From M3007 sp033764075 (lineage in GTDB: Bacteria > Bacteroidota > Bacteroidia > Chitinophagales > Saprospiraceae), in assembly GCA_033764075.1 (NCBI GenBank), contig JANRJH010000050.1, forward strand, positions 108,480 through 172,479: DNA of 64,000 bases. Reading direction: 5' to 3'. Numbering within the stretch: the first letter of the stretch is position 1; the number at the start of each line of letters is the position of its first letter. Below the pieces are notes generated by a model that saw only the letters and a list, made by a program, of their open reading frames with translations, had not been told where the DNA came from and searched no databases. Shown here piece after piece: positions 42,267 to 50,772 of this stretch. The translations under genes and the position numbers were made by a program.

Positions 42267-43307
42267 CTAGTTCTTGGGGTTGTCCATCTGCTGCCCTTGC
42301 TCTTTTTTGTTGACGTCGGCGGCTTTGGTACTCCAGCCATTTCCGGCAATCAGCGATTCCATCTCGGCCACCAGCGCCGCAAAGCCGTCGGGCGCGCCGG
42401 CAGAAGCCGACACCTGGTGTTGCTTGGCGCCGTTGTTGACGTAGACGACGGTGTTGGAGGCATCCCACACCGGGTAGTCGGGGTAGTGGGTTCCCAGGTC
42501 AAAGAACTTCACCTGCGAGGCTTTGTCCTTCAGCTTACTGACGGCGTCGGGTTGCATTTTTTTCGTTGCCTTGCCTTTGGTGGCTACGTTGGATATGCCG
42601 TTCCAGGTGACCGTGCCGTCGGCAAAGAACTGTGCTTCAAACGCCGGGCAGGTGCCGTAGCAGCTGGTTTTGCGGTAAACGGCGACCAACTCGGACTTGG
42701 CCGAAGACTTGGCGGCAACCGCCGCGTTGTTGAGCACCACGGTGCGGCTGACCGATTTTCCGGTGCTCAGGCGGGTGACGATGACGGTGGCTTTCTGGCC
42801 CGCCACGCAGTCCAAAAAAGGCGAATGACCGCCTTTTTTACCGTCGACCTCCCACAGGTACGAGTACTCGGTTTTGCTCATTTTGCCGTCGGGCTTGAGC
42901 TGGCCATCCACCGCCACTACCGCTTCCAGGGCAGCGCCTCCGGCATAGCAGGGGGACTGGAGGACTTCAACGGCAAAGCCCGGACCCTCGTTGTTGCTGT
43001 CCGTTTTTGCCACTTCGGCGTTCAAACTGGCCGCCGTGGCGCAGGCGGACTTCTGCGGCTGAACAGCGACGTTCACGCAGGATTTCACTTTTGTTTTTTC
43101 GTTCATGCACTCCACACATTGGAAAATGGTGCGGCATTCTGCGTTGGCTTGCGCCTGGAGCCCTTTTTTGACGCCCGCTACTGCCTGGTTACACGCGGGC
43201 AGGGATGTCTGGGTGGCGTTGCCCGCCGTCGGTTTCTGGCCGAAAGCAGTAGCGGCAAAGAACAACAGCAGGAGCGCCGGGAAAGCGCGGGAAATGGTGT
43301 TTGTCAT
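42267..43307 (-). CDS. Exported DUF6438 protein
   Basis: A 346-residue protein from the ATG at 43307, with signal peptide MTNTISRAFPALLLLFFAATAFGQ. A Cys-rich middle follows (ECRTIFQCVECMNEKTKVKSC, six or more Cys up to residue 90), then a beta-rich part and, near residue 220, YRKTSCYGTCPAFEAQFFAD, typical of DUF6438. The Cys suggest disulfides outside the cytoplasm. It has its own promoter (43375-43404) and terminator (42195-42240), so it is a single-gene unit. The function is unknown. Confidence 0.75.
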   Translation of the reverse strand: MTNTISRAFPALLLLFFAATAFGQKPTAGNATQTSLPACNQAVAGVKKGLQAQANAECRTIFQCVECMNEKTKVKSCVNVAVQPQKSACATAASLNAEVAKTDSNNEGPGFAVEVLQSPCYAGGAALEAVVAVDGQLKPDGKMSKTEYSYLWEVDGKKGGHSPFLDCVAGQKATVIVTRLSTGKSVSRTVVLNNAAVAAKSSAKSELVAVYRKTSCYGTCPAFEAQFFADGTVTWNGISNVATKGKATKKMQPDAVSKLKDKASQVKFFDLGTHYPDYPVWDASNTVVYVNNGAKQHQVSASAGAPDGFAALVAEMESLIAGNGWSTKAADVNKKEQGQQMDNPKN

Positions 43308-43374
43308 AATCTGTAATTTTATGGTAAATGGTGAAAACGCCATAGCGGCTGGGTGAATCTCGCACTAAAATCCC

Positions 43375-43404
43375 CAAATATACCGGATGTTATCACCTGC
43401 ACAA
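43375..43404 (-). promoter_or_regulatory. Promoter of the DUF6438 gene
   Basis: Minus-strand TTG (43402-43404), 19-bp spacer, TATATTTG (43375-43382), matching TAnnTTTG. The leader would be about 60 bases. Confidence 0.75.
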
Positions 43405-43469
43405 GAAAATATTTTATCCAATATGCGTAATTAAAAGATAATACATGGTCGTTTTTGGCGTAGCGTAGC

Positions 43470-43496
43470 GAGGCGATGGCCGGGTGCCATCGCCTC
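43470..43496. terminator. Perfect 11-bp stem-loop after ftsH
   Basis: GAGGCGATGGC (43470-43480) pairs perfectly with GCCATCGCCTC (43486-43496) across a 5-base loop, 12 bp past the ftsH stop. There is no T-run, so it may be a terminator or an mRNA 3' stabiliser. Confidence 0.5.
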
Positions 43497-43508
43497 CGCC
43501 AGCCTCGG

Positions 43509-45545
43509 CTAATCTTCCGTATCTTTTTTAGTAGGCTCCACCTCGGCGATGTGGGCGCTTTCGCCCGGGGTGGGGTCGGCGAACGGGCGTTTGCCGATGA
43601 TGCGTTCCAGGTCGGTGCGGTGCAGCACCTCTTTCTCCAGCAGTGCCTGTGCCAGGTCGTCGAGTTCCTTGCGGCGGTCGCGCAAGAGTTGTTTGGCGCG
43701 TTCGTACTGGCCGTCGATCATGATTTTCACCTCCTGATCGATGAGGTAGGCCGTTTGTTCGGAGAAGGGGCGGGCGTACGACTCGTTGAGCATGGAATAA
43801 AAGGACACGTTGCCCACTTTTTCATTCATGCCGTAGTTGATGATCATGTCGTACGACAGCTTGGTCACGTGGTCGAGGTCGCTCTGGGCGCCGGTGCTGA
43901 TCTTGTTGAACACCACCGATTCGGCGGCGCGGCCGCCGAGGGTCATGCACATATCGTCGAGCAGCTTTTCCGTGCGGGTGATGTACTGTTCCTTGGGCAG
44001 GTACTGGGCGTAGCCAAGGGCGGCGAGGCCGCGGGGCACGATGGTGACCTTCACGAGCGGATGGGCGTGCTCGAGGAACCAGCCGCAGATGGCGTGTCCG
44101 GCCTCGTGGTAGGCGATGATCTGCTTTTCCTCGGGGCTGATGATCTTGTTTTTCTTTTCCAGGCCGCCGATGACCTTGTCGAGGGCGTAGTTGAAGTCGT
44201 CCATGTCCACCGCTTTTTTGTTGCGTCGGGCGGCGATGAGGGCAGCTTCGTTGCACACGTTGGCGATGTCGGCCCCCACAAATCCGGGGGTCATTTCGGA
44301 GAGGGCGGCGGCGGTGACGTCGTCGGACAGTTTGATGTTTTTGAGGTGCACCTCAAAGATTTGGGCGCGGCCTTTGAGGTCGGGGCGGCCGATGCCGATC
44401 TGGCGGTCGAAGCGGCCCGGGCGCATGAGGGCGTTGTCGAGGATATCGGGGCGGTTGGTGGCGGCCATGAGGATGACGCCCTTGTCGGTGGGAAAGCCGT
44501 CCATTTCCACGAGCAGCTGGTTGAGCGTGTTCTCGCGTTCGTCGTTGCCACCCTGGATGGCGCCGCGGCCGCGGGCGCGCCCGATGGCGTCGATCTCGTC
44601 GATAAAGATGATGCAGGGCGCTTTTTCACGCGCCTGGCGGAACAGATCGCGCACACGGGAGGCGCCCACGCCTACGAACATCTCCACGAAGTCGGAGCCG
44701 GAGATGGAGAAGAAAGGCACGCCGGCCTCTCCGGCTACGGCTTTGGCGAGCAGGGTCTTGCCCGTTCCCGGAGGGCCCACGAGCAGCACGCCCTTGGGTA
44801 TTTTACCGCCGAGGGCGGTGTATTTTTTCGGATTTTTCAGGAAATCGACGATCTCCATCACCTCTTCTTTGGCCTCATCGAGACCGGCGACGTCGGTGAA
44901 GGTGATGTTCACCTTGGTGGTGTTGTCGAACAGGGTGGCTTTCGATTTGCCGATGTTGAAAATCTGCGCGCCGGGGCCGCCGCCGGCGCCGCCCATACGA
45001 CGCAGGATAAAGAGCCACAGGCCGATGAAGAGCAGGAAAGGCAGCAGGTAGGGAAGGGTGTTGGCGATCCAGTTGGTGCGGGTGACGATCACGGGGCGTA
45101 TCTTGGGCACGTCTTTGGGGAGGTCCTTGTTCAGGTTCTCCAGGTCGCGCTGGAAGTACTCCAGGGAGCCGATGTTGAATCGGCCGTCGGGGGCGTCTTC
45201 CGGCTGGGCGCGCCCGATGCCGGGGCCGGCGGGGGGCTGCTCGGCGGCGGCTTCTTCCAGGCTGTCGCGCTTGAGGTACACCACCGCTTCGGTGTTGTTC
45301 ACGATCTCGAGCTTTTCAATCTTGCCCGCCCTGGCGTAGCTTTCGAAGCTGCCCCAGGCCATCTCCGGCACCTGCACGGCGGAGAGCTTGTACAGTTGGA
45401 GCCCCAGAAGGGCGAGCCCCACCATGACGTATATCCAGGTGAAGCTGAAGCGCGGAAAGTTGTCGTTTCCACCCTCCTCATCCCGGTTATTGCGGAAGGA
45501 TTCCTGATCGTCGTCCTTCTTTTTATTGTTCTTTTTCTTGTCCAT
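43509..45545 (-). CDS. ftsH: ATP-dependent zinc metalloprotease FtsH
   Basis: A 678-residue membrane protease that degrades misfolded and regulatory proteins. Two helices (about 34-52 and 161-182) flank a periplasmic domain; the AAA module has Walker A GPPGTGKT at 257-264, Walker B IIFIDEIDA at 312-320 and the second region of homology NRPDILDNALMRPGRFD; the zinc site is HEAGH at 480-484. All parts are intact. The charged Lys/Asp-rich N-terminus (first 30 residues) and the linker QPPAGPGIGRAQPED are typical of Bacteroidota. It lies 47 bp after rsfS, in one operon. Confidence 0.96.
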   Translation of the reverse strand: MDKKKNNKKKDDDQESFRNNRDEEGGNDNFPRFSFTWIYVMVGLALLGLQLYKLSAVQVPEMAWGSFESYARAGKIEKLEIVNNTEAVVYLKRDSLEEAAAEQPPAGPGIGRAQPEDAPDGRFNIGSLEYFQRDLENLNKDLPKDVPKIRPVIVTRTNWIANTLPYLLPFLLFIGLWLFILRRMGGAGGGPGAQIFNIGKSKATLFDNTTKVNITFTDVAGLDEAKEEVMEIVDFLKNPKKYTALGGKIPKGVLLVGPPGTGKTLLAKAVAGEAGVPFFSISGSDFVEMFVGVGASRVRDLFRQAREKAPCIIFIDEIDAIGRARGRGAIQGGNDERENTLNQLLVEMDGFPTDKGVILMAATNRPDILDNALMRPGRFDRQIGIGRPDLKGRAQIFEVHLKNIKLSDDVTAAALSEMTPGFVGADIANVCNEAALIAARRNKKAVDMDDFNYALDKVIGGLEKKNKIISPEEKQIIAYHEAGHAICGWFLEHAHPLVKVTIVPRGLAALGYAQYLPKEQYITRTEKLLDDMCMTLGGRAAESVVFNKISTGAQSDLDHVTKLSYDMIINYGMNEKVGNVSFYSMLNESYARPFSEQTAYLIDQEVKIMIDGQYERAKQLLRDRRKELDDLAQALLEKEVLHRTDLERIIGKRPFADPTPGESAHIAEVEPTKKDTED

Positions 45546-45592
45546 GATTTGTCTGTGACGTTGCGGTTTTGATGCGGGGATGGTATTTGAGA

Positions 45593-45985
45593 CTACAAGT
45601 CGGCGTATTCGGTCACTTTGGCATCGCTCCAGAGGTGCTCCAGGTCGTAGAAATACCGCGTTTCCGGGTAAAAAACGTGCACGATGGTGTCGAAATAGTC
45701 CATCAGTACCCAGCGGGCGCCGGTGGAACCTTCGACGTGCACGGGTTTGGTGTGCATTTCCTCCTGCACTTTTTTATAGATGCTGTCGGAGATGGATTTG
45801 ACGTGCACGTTGGAGTCGCCTTCGCAGATGATGTAGAAATCCGCCGGTGCATCTTCCAGTCTGCGCATATCCAGCAGAACGATGTGCTTGCCTTTTTTGT
45901 CGCGGATGCCTTCAATGATCCACTCGTTGAGGGTTTCGGTGTCTTGGGCCTTCGGTACGAAGGACTGGGCTGCGGTTAGATTCAA
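45593..45985 (-). CDS. rsfS: Ribosome silencing factor RsfS
   Basis: A 130-residue protein of the RsfS/Iojap family, which binds uL14 and blocks joining of the ribosomal subunits under starvation. Motifs are IIEGIRDKKGKHIVLLDMR, DFYIICEGDSNVHVKSISDS and GARWVLMDYFDTIVHVFYP, all typical. It is divergent from birA and co-directional with ftsH downstream, as is common in Bacteroidota. Confidence 0.92.
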   Translation of the reverse strand: MNLTAAQSFVPKAQDTETLNEWIIEGIRDKKGKHIVLLDMRRLEDAPADFYIICEGDSNVHVKSISDSIYKKVQEEMHTKPVHVEGSTGARWVLMDYFDTIVHVFYPETRYFYDLEHLWSDAKVTEYADL

Positions 45986-46086
45986 AAGTTGATCAACAGT
46001 TTTGGTGAATGAAAACAGGGCAAAGGGTAAACGCTCGCCGCCTGCATTTCTGATGGGATAAAGGTAAAAACTTTGATCTTTGATGG

Positions 46087-46851
46087 ATGAGAAACACCTT
46101 GTTTATCGGAAAAGTTTATCACCGGTTTGTCGAAATCCCGTCAACGAATGACTATGCCCAGGAAATGGTGGCAAAAAGCAGACCAGCCGAGGGTACGGTG
46201 GTGCGGGCTGACAGCCAGTCGGCCGGAAGAGGACAATTTGGCAGCCGGTGGCAGGCAGAGCCGGGATTGAACCTGACATTGAGCGTTATTTTGTATCCGA
46301 GCTACCTGGAGGTCGGTCGGCAGTTTTACCTCAGTATGGTGGCTGCATTGGCTGTGCACGATACGCTGTCGGCGTGCGGTTTTGCCGATGCAAAGATCAA
46401 ATGGCCGAACGATCTGTTGATCGACGGGCGCAAGGCCGCCGGCATCCTCATCCAGAACAGCCTGAAAGGCGACCGGATCGGGTCGTCGGTGGTTGGCATC
46501 GGCCTGAATGTGAACCAGTCGGTATTCCCGCCGGAGCTCACGCAGGCCACGTCCATGGCGCTGGTCGCCCAAAAACCGTTCGACCTGCAAAACGTAGAAA
46601 ACACCCTGCTGGGTTCCTTCGAGCACCGCTATTTGCAATTAAAATCCGAAAAATACGCCGAGCTGAACGCCGACTACCATGAACGCCTGTACGCCCGGGG
46701 CGAGTGGCGCGTGTTCCGCCGGCCCGACGCCCTCCCTTTTCGCGCCCGGGTGGAGGGGGTGGAACCGGAAAGCGGTCGGCTTTGCCTGCTGTCGGAGGAC
46801 GGCGAAACCGCCTGGTACGACCTTAAGGAAGTGGGGTGGGTTTTGGGGTGA
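46087..46851 (+). CDS. birA: Biotin-[acetyl-CoA-carboxylase] ligase
   Basis: A 254-residue enzyme that attaches biotin to carboxylases via biotinyl-AMP. The ligase core shows the adenylate loop GRGQFGSRW (residues 47-55), KWPNDLLIDGRKAAGILIQ and VVGIGLNVN. There is no N-terminal HTH domain, so it cannot act as the biotin repressor, unlike the E. coli protein. The small C-terminal domain ends with WYDLKEVGWVLG. It is divergent from rsfS, about 100 bp apart. Confidence 0.93.
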   Translation: MRNTLFIGKVYHRFVEIPSTNDYAQEMVAKSRPAEGTVVRADSQSAGRGQFGSRWQAEPGLNLTLSVILYPSYLEVGRQFYLSMVAALAVHDTLSACGFADAKIKWPNDLLIDGRKAAGILIQNSLKGDRIGSSVVGIGLNVNQSVFPPELTQATSMALVAQKPFDLQNVENTLLGSFEHRYLQLKSEKYAELNADYHERLYARGEWRVFRRPDALPFRARVEGVEPESGRLCLLSEDGETAWYDLKEVGWVLG

Positions 46852-46980
46852 AGGGGTTGAATGTACGCGCTTTCATCCATTACAGACCTCGGCAGGGCGT
46901 GATTGCAAACGCCGGAGGCAGAAATGCGCTGGAGGCCTTCATCACTGCAACTATGATAATCAAAAGACGAAAATAGCCCC

Positions 46981-47052
46981 TCCCCGTCCATTTCCCCCCA
47001 CCATTCATCCCCATTTTCCAGCCATTCGTCCGATAACCCCCGCCACTCATCC
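46981..47052. promoter_or_regulatory. Direct-repeat operator array, 9-bp units at 21-bp pitch (LytTR-like)
   Basis: Three near-identical 9-mers CATTCATCC (47002), CATTCGTCC (47023) and CACTCATCC (47044) start exactly 21 bp apart; a weaker unit TCCCCGTCC stands at 46981, also in phase. Nine-bp units with 12-bp spacers put sites on one face of the helix and are the known binding geometry of LytTR regulators; CCATTCGTC resembles the AlgR site CCGTTCGTC. It lies about 100 bp before the receptor-like gene at 47148, so it probably controls that gene. Confidence 0.6.
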
Positions 47053-47147
47053 GTTCCGGTGCATCCCTGGTGAAACTACGTGGTCGTTTAGTGCGTCTAT
47101 TTCGCGTCATGGAGCAAAAAAGACCACTTTTACACACCACGTCAAAC

Positions 47148-49565
47148 ATGAAAGCTACCCTTCTTCCAGTATTTCTTTGCCTGGGCATGTCCTGGGCCGG
47201 CGCACAGGCCATCAGCGGCCGCATCCTGAAGGCCGACGGTGCGTCGGCTGAGTTCGCCACCGTCATGCTGATGAACGCCGCCGACAGCGCTTTGGTCAAA
47301 GGCGACATCTGCGACGCCGACGGCCGTTTTATCCTTGAAAAAATTCCGCCCGGACGCTACTTCCTGCAATCCGAACTGATCGGGGAGGGCCGCCGCCACA
47401 GCCCGGTGTTCGAGCACGACGCCGCCGACAAGACGCTGGCCGACCTCCAGCTCTCCGGCAGCGACCAGGAGCTCTCCGAAGTGACCGTCACCGCCCGCAA
47501 GCCCATCGTAGAGGTGCAGGCCGACAAGACCGTGCTCAACGTGGAGGGCAACGTGAACAGCACCGGCCAAAATGCGCTCGAGCTGCTGCGCAAGGCGCCG
47601 GGTGTGATGCTCGACAACAACGACAACATCAGCCTGAAGGGCAAAAACACCGTGCGCATACAGATCGACGGCCGCGATGTGCCCATGGACAACCGCGATC
47701 TCGCCGTTTACCTCAAAAGCATGCGCGCCGAAGACATCGCCGCCATCGAGCTCATCACCAACCCGTCGGCCAAATACGACGCCTCCGGAAACGCCGGCAT
47801 CATCAACATCCGCACGAAAAAGAACAAAAACATCGGCACCAACGGTTCGGTGGGCGGCGAGTTCATCGCCGGCGAAACGCCCAAGGGCGGCGGCAACGTG
47901 TCGCTGAACCACCGCAACAAGCGCTTCAACGCCTTCGGCAATTACAGCAACCACTTCGGCATCTGGCACAACTGGATGGACCTGTACCGCGAGCAGGACG
48001 GGCTCTTCTACGATCAGCACAACCAGTCGGAAGACCACAACAACAACCACAACTTCAAGGTGGGCACCGACTTTTTCATCAACGACCGGCACACCGTCGG
48101 GTTCATCGTCGACGGCCGCCACAACGAAGGGCCCAACCGAAACCAGGCCAAAACCTACATCGGCGCCCTGAGCAACCCCGGCGTGGTCGATTCCATCCTC
48201 ATCGCCGCCAGCGACCAGGAACAGGTGCGCTCCAACGGAAACTTCAACATCAACTACCGGTACGCCGACACCAGCGGGCACGAGCTCAACATCGACGCCA
48301 ACCGGGGCTTTTACCGCTTCCGGGGCGACGCGTACCAGCCCAACGCCTACGTAGACCCCAACGAGCAAACCGTGCTGTCGCGAAACGACTATCGCTTCAT
48401 TACCCCCACCGATGTGGATATGACCATCGCCAAAGCCGACTACGAGCAGCGATTCCTCACCGGCAAACTCGGCATCGGCTACAAGTTCACCCACGTGGTC
48501 ACCGACAACACGTTCGAATTTTACGACATCGTGAACGGCGCGGAAATCATCAACCCCGATCGCTCCAACCGGTTCGAGTACGACGAGCTGGTGAACGCCG
48601 GATACGTCAACTACAACACCAAAATCAAAAAATGGGGGTTCCAGGCAGGGCTGCGCGCCGAATACACCAACTGGGAAGGCGTGCTGACAAGCCTCGAGGC
48701 GGAAAACAACGAGACCAATGACGACCAGTACCTCAGCCTGTTCCCCAGCGGCGCCGTCACCTACGAGCTGAACGCCAAGAACCAGTTCAGCCTTACCTAC
48801 AGCCGTCGCATCGACCGGCCCAACTACCAGTCCCTCAACCCGTTTGAAAACCGGCTGGATGAACTGACCTACCGCAAGGGCAACCCCTTCCTAAAACCCC
48901 AGTTCACCAACAGCGTAGAACTGACCCACACCTTCATGGGCTTCATGAACACCACGCTGGGGTATAGCCGCACCACCGACCTCTTCACCGAGATCATCGA
49001 CACCCTCTCCGGCGGCCGCACCTTCCTCACCGAAGATAACATCGGCCGCCAGGACGTGCTCTCCCTCAGCATGAGCATCCCCATGCCCATCGCCAAATGG
49101 TGGGAGGGCTTCCTGAGCATCACCGGGTTTATCCAGGACTACGAGGCCACCTTCCGCGAAGGGTTCAGCGTAGACGAGCGCTTCAGCGCCGCCAACCTCT
49201 ACACCGAGCAAACCATCAAGCTGCCCAAAGGCTGGTCGTTCCAGGTCTCCGGCTGGTTCAACACGCCCAGCATCTGGCAGGCGGTATTCCGCTCCGAAGC
49301 CATGGGCGCCATGGACCTCGGCGTCAAAAAAGAACTGTTCGACGGCATGGGCACCGCCAGCATCTCCTTCGGCGACGTGCTCGGCACCGCTGGCTGGAAA
49401 AGCGTAAACGATTTCACCCCCGGGCTGTACATGACCGGCCAGGGCCGCTGGGAAAGCCGCACCATCCGCATGAACTTCAACTATCGCTTCGGCAACAAGG
49501 AGGTAAAAGGGGCTCGCCAACGAAAAACCGGCTTGGAAGACGTGAATAAGCGGTTGGGGAAATAG
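47148..49565 (+). CDS. TonB-dependent receptor-like outer-membrane protein
   Basis: An 805-residue protein with signal peptide MKATLLPVFLCLGMSWAGAQ, then a carboxypeptidase-regulatory-like domain (about 20-105: ISGRILKADGASAEFATVML), a plug domain (about 115-230: LRKAPGVMLDNNDNISLKGK, VRIQIDGRDVP) and a 22-strand-like barrel of the outer-membrane beta-barrel family (for instance LTYSRRIDRPNYQSLNPFENR, PFLKPQFTNSVELTHTF). It could take up a ligand energised by TonB, but this group often lacks a clear TonB box and may instead be signalling-linked. ATG at 47148 gives a standard signal peptide. An operator array lies upstream. Confidence 0.88.
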   Translation: MKATLLPVFLCLGMSWAGAQAISGRILKADGASAEFATVMLMNAADSALVKGDICDADGRFILEKIPPGRYFLQSELIGEGRRHSPVFEHDAADKTLADLQLSGSDQELSEVTVTARKPIVEVQADKTVLNVEGNVNSTGQNALELLRKAPGVMLDNNDNISLKGKNTVRIQIDGRDVPMDNRDLAVYLKSMRAEDIAAIELITNPSAKYDASGNAGIINIRTKKNKNIGTNGSVGGEFIAGETPKGGGNVSLNHRNKRFNAFGNYSNHFGIWHNWMDLYREQDGLFYDQHNQSEDHNNNHNFKVGTDFFINDRHTVGFIVDGRHNEGPNRNQAKTYIGALSNPGVVDSILIAASDQEQVRSNGNFNINYRYADTSGHELNIDANRGFYRFRGDAYQPNAYVDPNEQTVLSRNDYRFITPTDVDMTIAKADYEQRFLTGKLGIGYKFTHVVTDNTFEFYDIVNGAEIINPDRSNRFEYDELVNAGYVNYNTKIKKWGFQAGLRAEYTNWEGVLTSLEAENNETNDDQYLSLFPSGAVTYELNAKNQFSLTYSRRIDRPNYQSLNPFENRLDELTYRKGNPFLKPQFTNSVELTHTFMGFMNTTLGYSRTTDLFTEIIDTLSGGRTFLTEDNIGRQDVLSLSMSIPMPIAKWWEGFLSITGFIQDYEATFREGFSVDERFSAANLYTEQTIKLPKGWSFQVSGWFNTPSIWQAVFRSEAMGAMDLGVKKELFDGMGTASISFGDVLGTAGWKSVNDFTPGLYMTGQGRWESRTIRMNFNYRFGNKEVKGARQRKTGLEDVNKRLGK

Positions 49566-49788
49566 GCTATCGGCTATCGGTAGTCGGCTATCGGTTGTCG
49601 GCTATCGGTTGTCGGCTGTCGGTAGTCGGTTGTCGGTTGTCGGCTATCGGTAGTCGGCTTTCGGATCTCGGTTGTCGGTAGTCGGCTTTCGGTTGTCGGT
49701 CTGGAAACTAAAATCTTAAGAAGTCGCTAACCGACTACCGATAGCCGACTACCGATAGCCGACTACCGACTACCGATAGCCGACAGCC
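49566..49788. repeat. Noncoding heptamer array TCGGYWN forming a large inverted repeat
   Basis: The left arm (49566-49700) is a chain of heptamers TCGGCTA, TCGGTAG, TCGGTTG and similar. The right arm (49731-49788) is the complement type (CCGACTA, CCGATAG). The two can pair over tens of bases around a 30-base loop, and TAAAAAA follows. Lying between the convergent receptor and bL25 genes, it may act as a two-way terminator. Confidence 0.85.
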
Positions 49789-49857
49789 TAAAAAAGCACG
49801 AAAGTTTGATTTGGTTTATTGACGGGCTCCCTGGCGCAACGCCGGCGGAGCCTTTTC

Positions 49858-50100
49858 GAATGCGGAATGTGGAATGTCGAATGCGGAATACAAAGGCCCT
49901 TGGCGTCACGTGGATACCACGAGCCTCTTATTCCGCATTCAAAAAGGAAGAACAGCAAGAAAGACCGCGTAGCGGTCAAACACGAATTGCCCCGGATGAA
50001 ATCCGGGGAGAAGAGGAATGCGGAATACAAAGGCTCTTGGCATCACGTGGATACCAAGAGCCCTCCTATTCGACACTCGACACTCGACACTCGATAATCG
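49858..50100. repeat. Heptamers, composite repeat copy 3 and 47-bp direct repeat
   Basis: GAATGCG-type heptamers (49858-49890), palindrome GACCGCGTAGCGGTC (49963-49977), inverted repeat CCCCGGAT-gaa-ATCCGGGG (49990-50008), and CGACACT heptamers (50071-50098). A 47-bp sequence occurs twice (49879-49925 and 50016-50062) at 137-bp distance; inside is a hairpin GGCTCTTGG/CCAAGAGCC. No gene is present; the bL25 stop is at 50101. Confidence 0.8.
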
Positions 50101-50679
50101 CTATTTGCCTTGTTGCTGGCGAAGTGCGCGCGGGATTTCAATGGAAGCGATGGGAACAGCGCCGTTGTTGATAATGTCCACGCCGTTGGTCTTGTTGATG
50201 TCGCGCACCCGGATGGTAGAGCCCAACTCCATGGTGGAGATGTCGGCCTCGACATGGTCAACCACGTACTCGGGCGTCGTCAGGATGCGTACGCCCCGCA
50301 ATTTGGGGAGGAACTTACCGCCGTTTTTCACGCCGGGGGCCGTGCCGGTAAACACGACCGGGACGGTGGCTTTGAATTTAACGCCCGGAGCCAACTCCAG
50401 AAAGTCGACGTGGATCACCGCGTCGGTCACCGGATGGAACTGTATATCTTTCAGGATGCATTTGTGCGTTTTCCCGTCCACTTCAACCTCCGCCAGTTTG
50501 AACTTGGAAGTGTACACCAGCGAACGGTAATCCCCGATCTCAATGCTGAAGTGCATCGGCTCACCGGTGCCCCCGCTTTTATACATGACCGCCGGAACCT
50601 GGCCGGCACGGCGTACTTTCTTGGCGGCTTCTTTGCCCGAGCCTTCTTTCGGATGGGCTTTTATCTTGACGATTTCCAT
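50101..50679 (-). CDS. rplY: Ribosomal protein bL25 (CTC/TL5 form)
   Basis: A 192-residue protein binding 5S rRNA in the large subunit. The N-terminal domain (MEIVKIKAHPKEGSGKEAAK, VPAVMYKSGG, HKCILKDIQFHPVTDAVIHVDFLEL) is bL25; the C-terminal beta domain (VPVVFTGTAPGVKNGGKFL, VDHVEADISTMELGSTIRV) is the TL5/CTC extension, so it is the long form. The ATG at 50679 is chosen; a frame up to 50733 is longer but not conserved. It has a TTG-N21-TACCTTTG promoter. Confidence 0.92.
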   Translation of the reverse strand: MEIVKIKAHPKEGSGKEAAKKVRRAGQVPAVMYKSGGTGEPMHFSIEIGDYRSLVYTSKFKLAEVEVDGKTHKCILKDIQFHPVTDAVIHVDFLELAPGVKFKATVPVVFTGTAPGVKNGGKFLPKLRGVRILTTPEYVVDHVEADISTMELGSTIRVRDINKTNGVDIINNGAVPIASIEIPRALRQQQGK

Positions 50680-50719
50680 GGTAAATAATGCGAATCTGAC
50701 CTTTTTCAAAAAGTGCCCG

Positions 50720-50751
50720 CAAAGGTACACCATTTTTCACCACACCTACAA
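50720..50751 (-). promoter_or_regulatory. Promoter of the bL25 gene
   Basis: Minus-strand TTG (50749-50751), 21-bp spacer, TACCTTTG (50720-50727). Leader about 35 bases. Confidence 0.75.
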
Positions 50752-50772
50752 GCGTTTATTAAAAAAAATCCG

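Noticed and set aside
43476..45572. 698-residue open frame opposite ftsH
   Set aside because: Antisense shadow; the FtsH frame carries the Walker and zinc motifs.
46852..47147. Riboswitch before the receptor-like gene
   Set aside because: No known aptamer core could be seen; the direct repeats explain the only clear structure.
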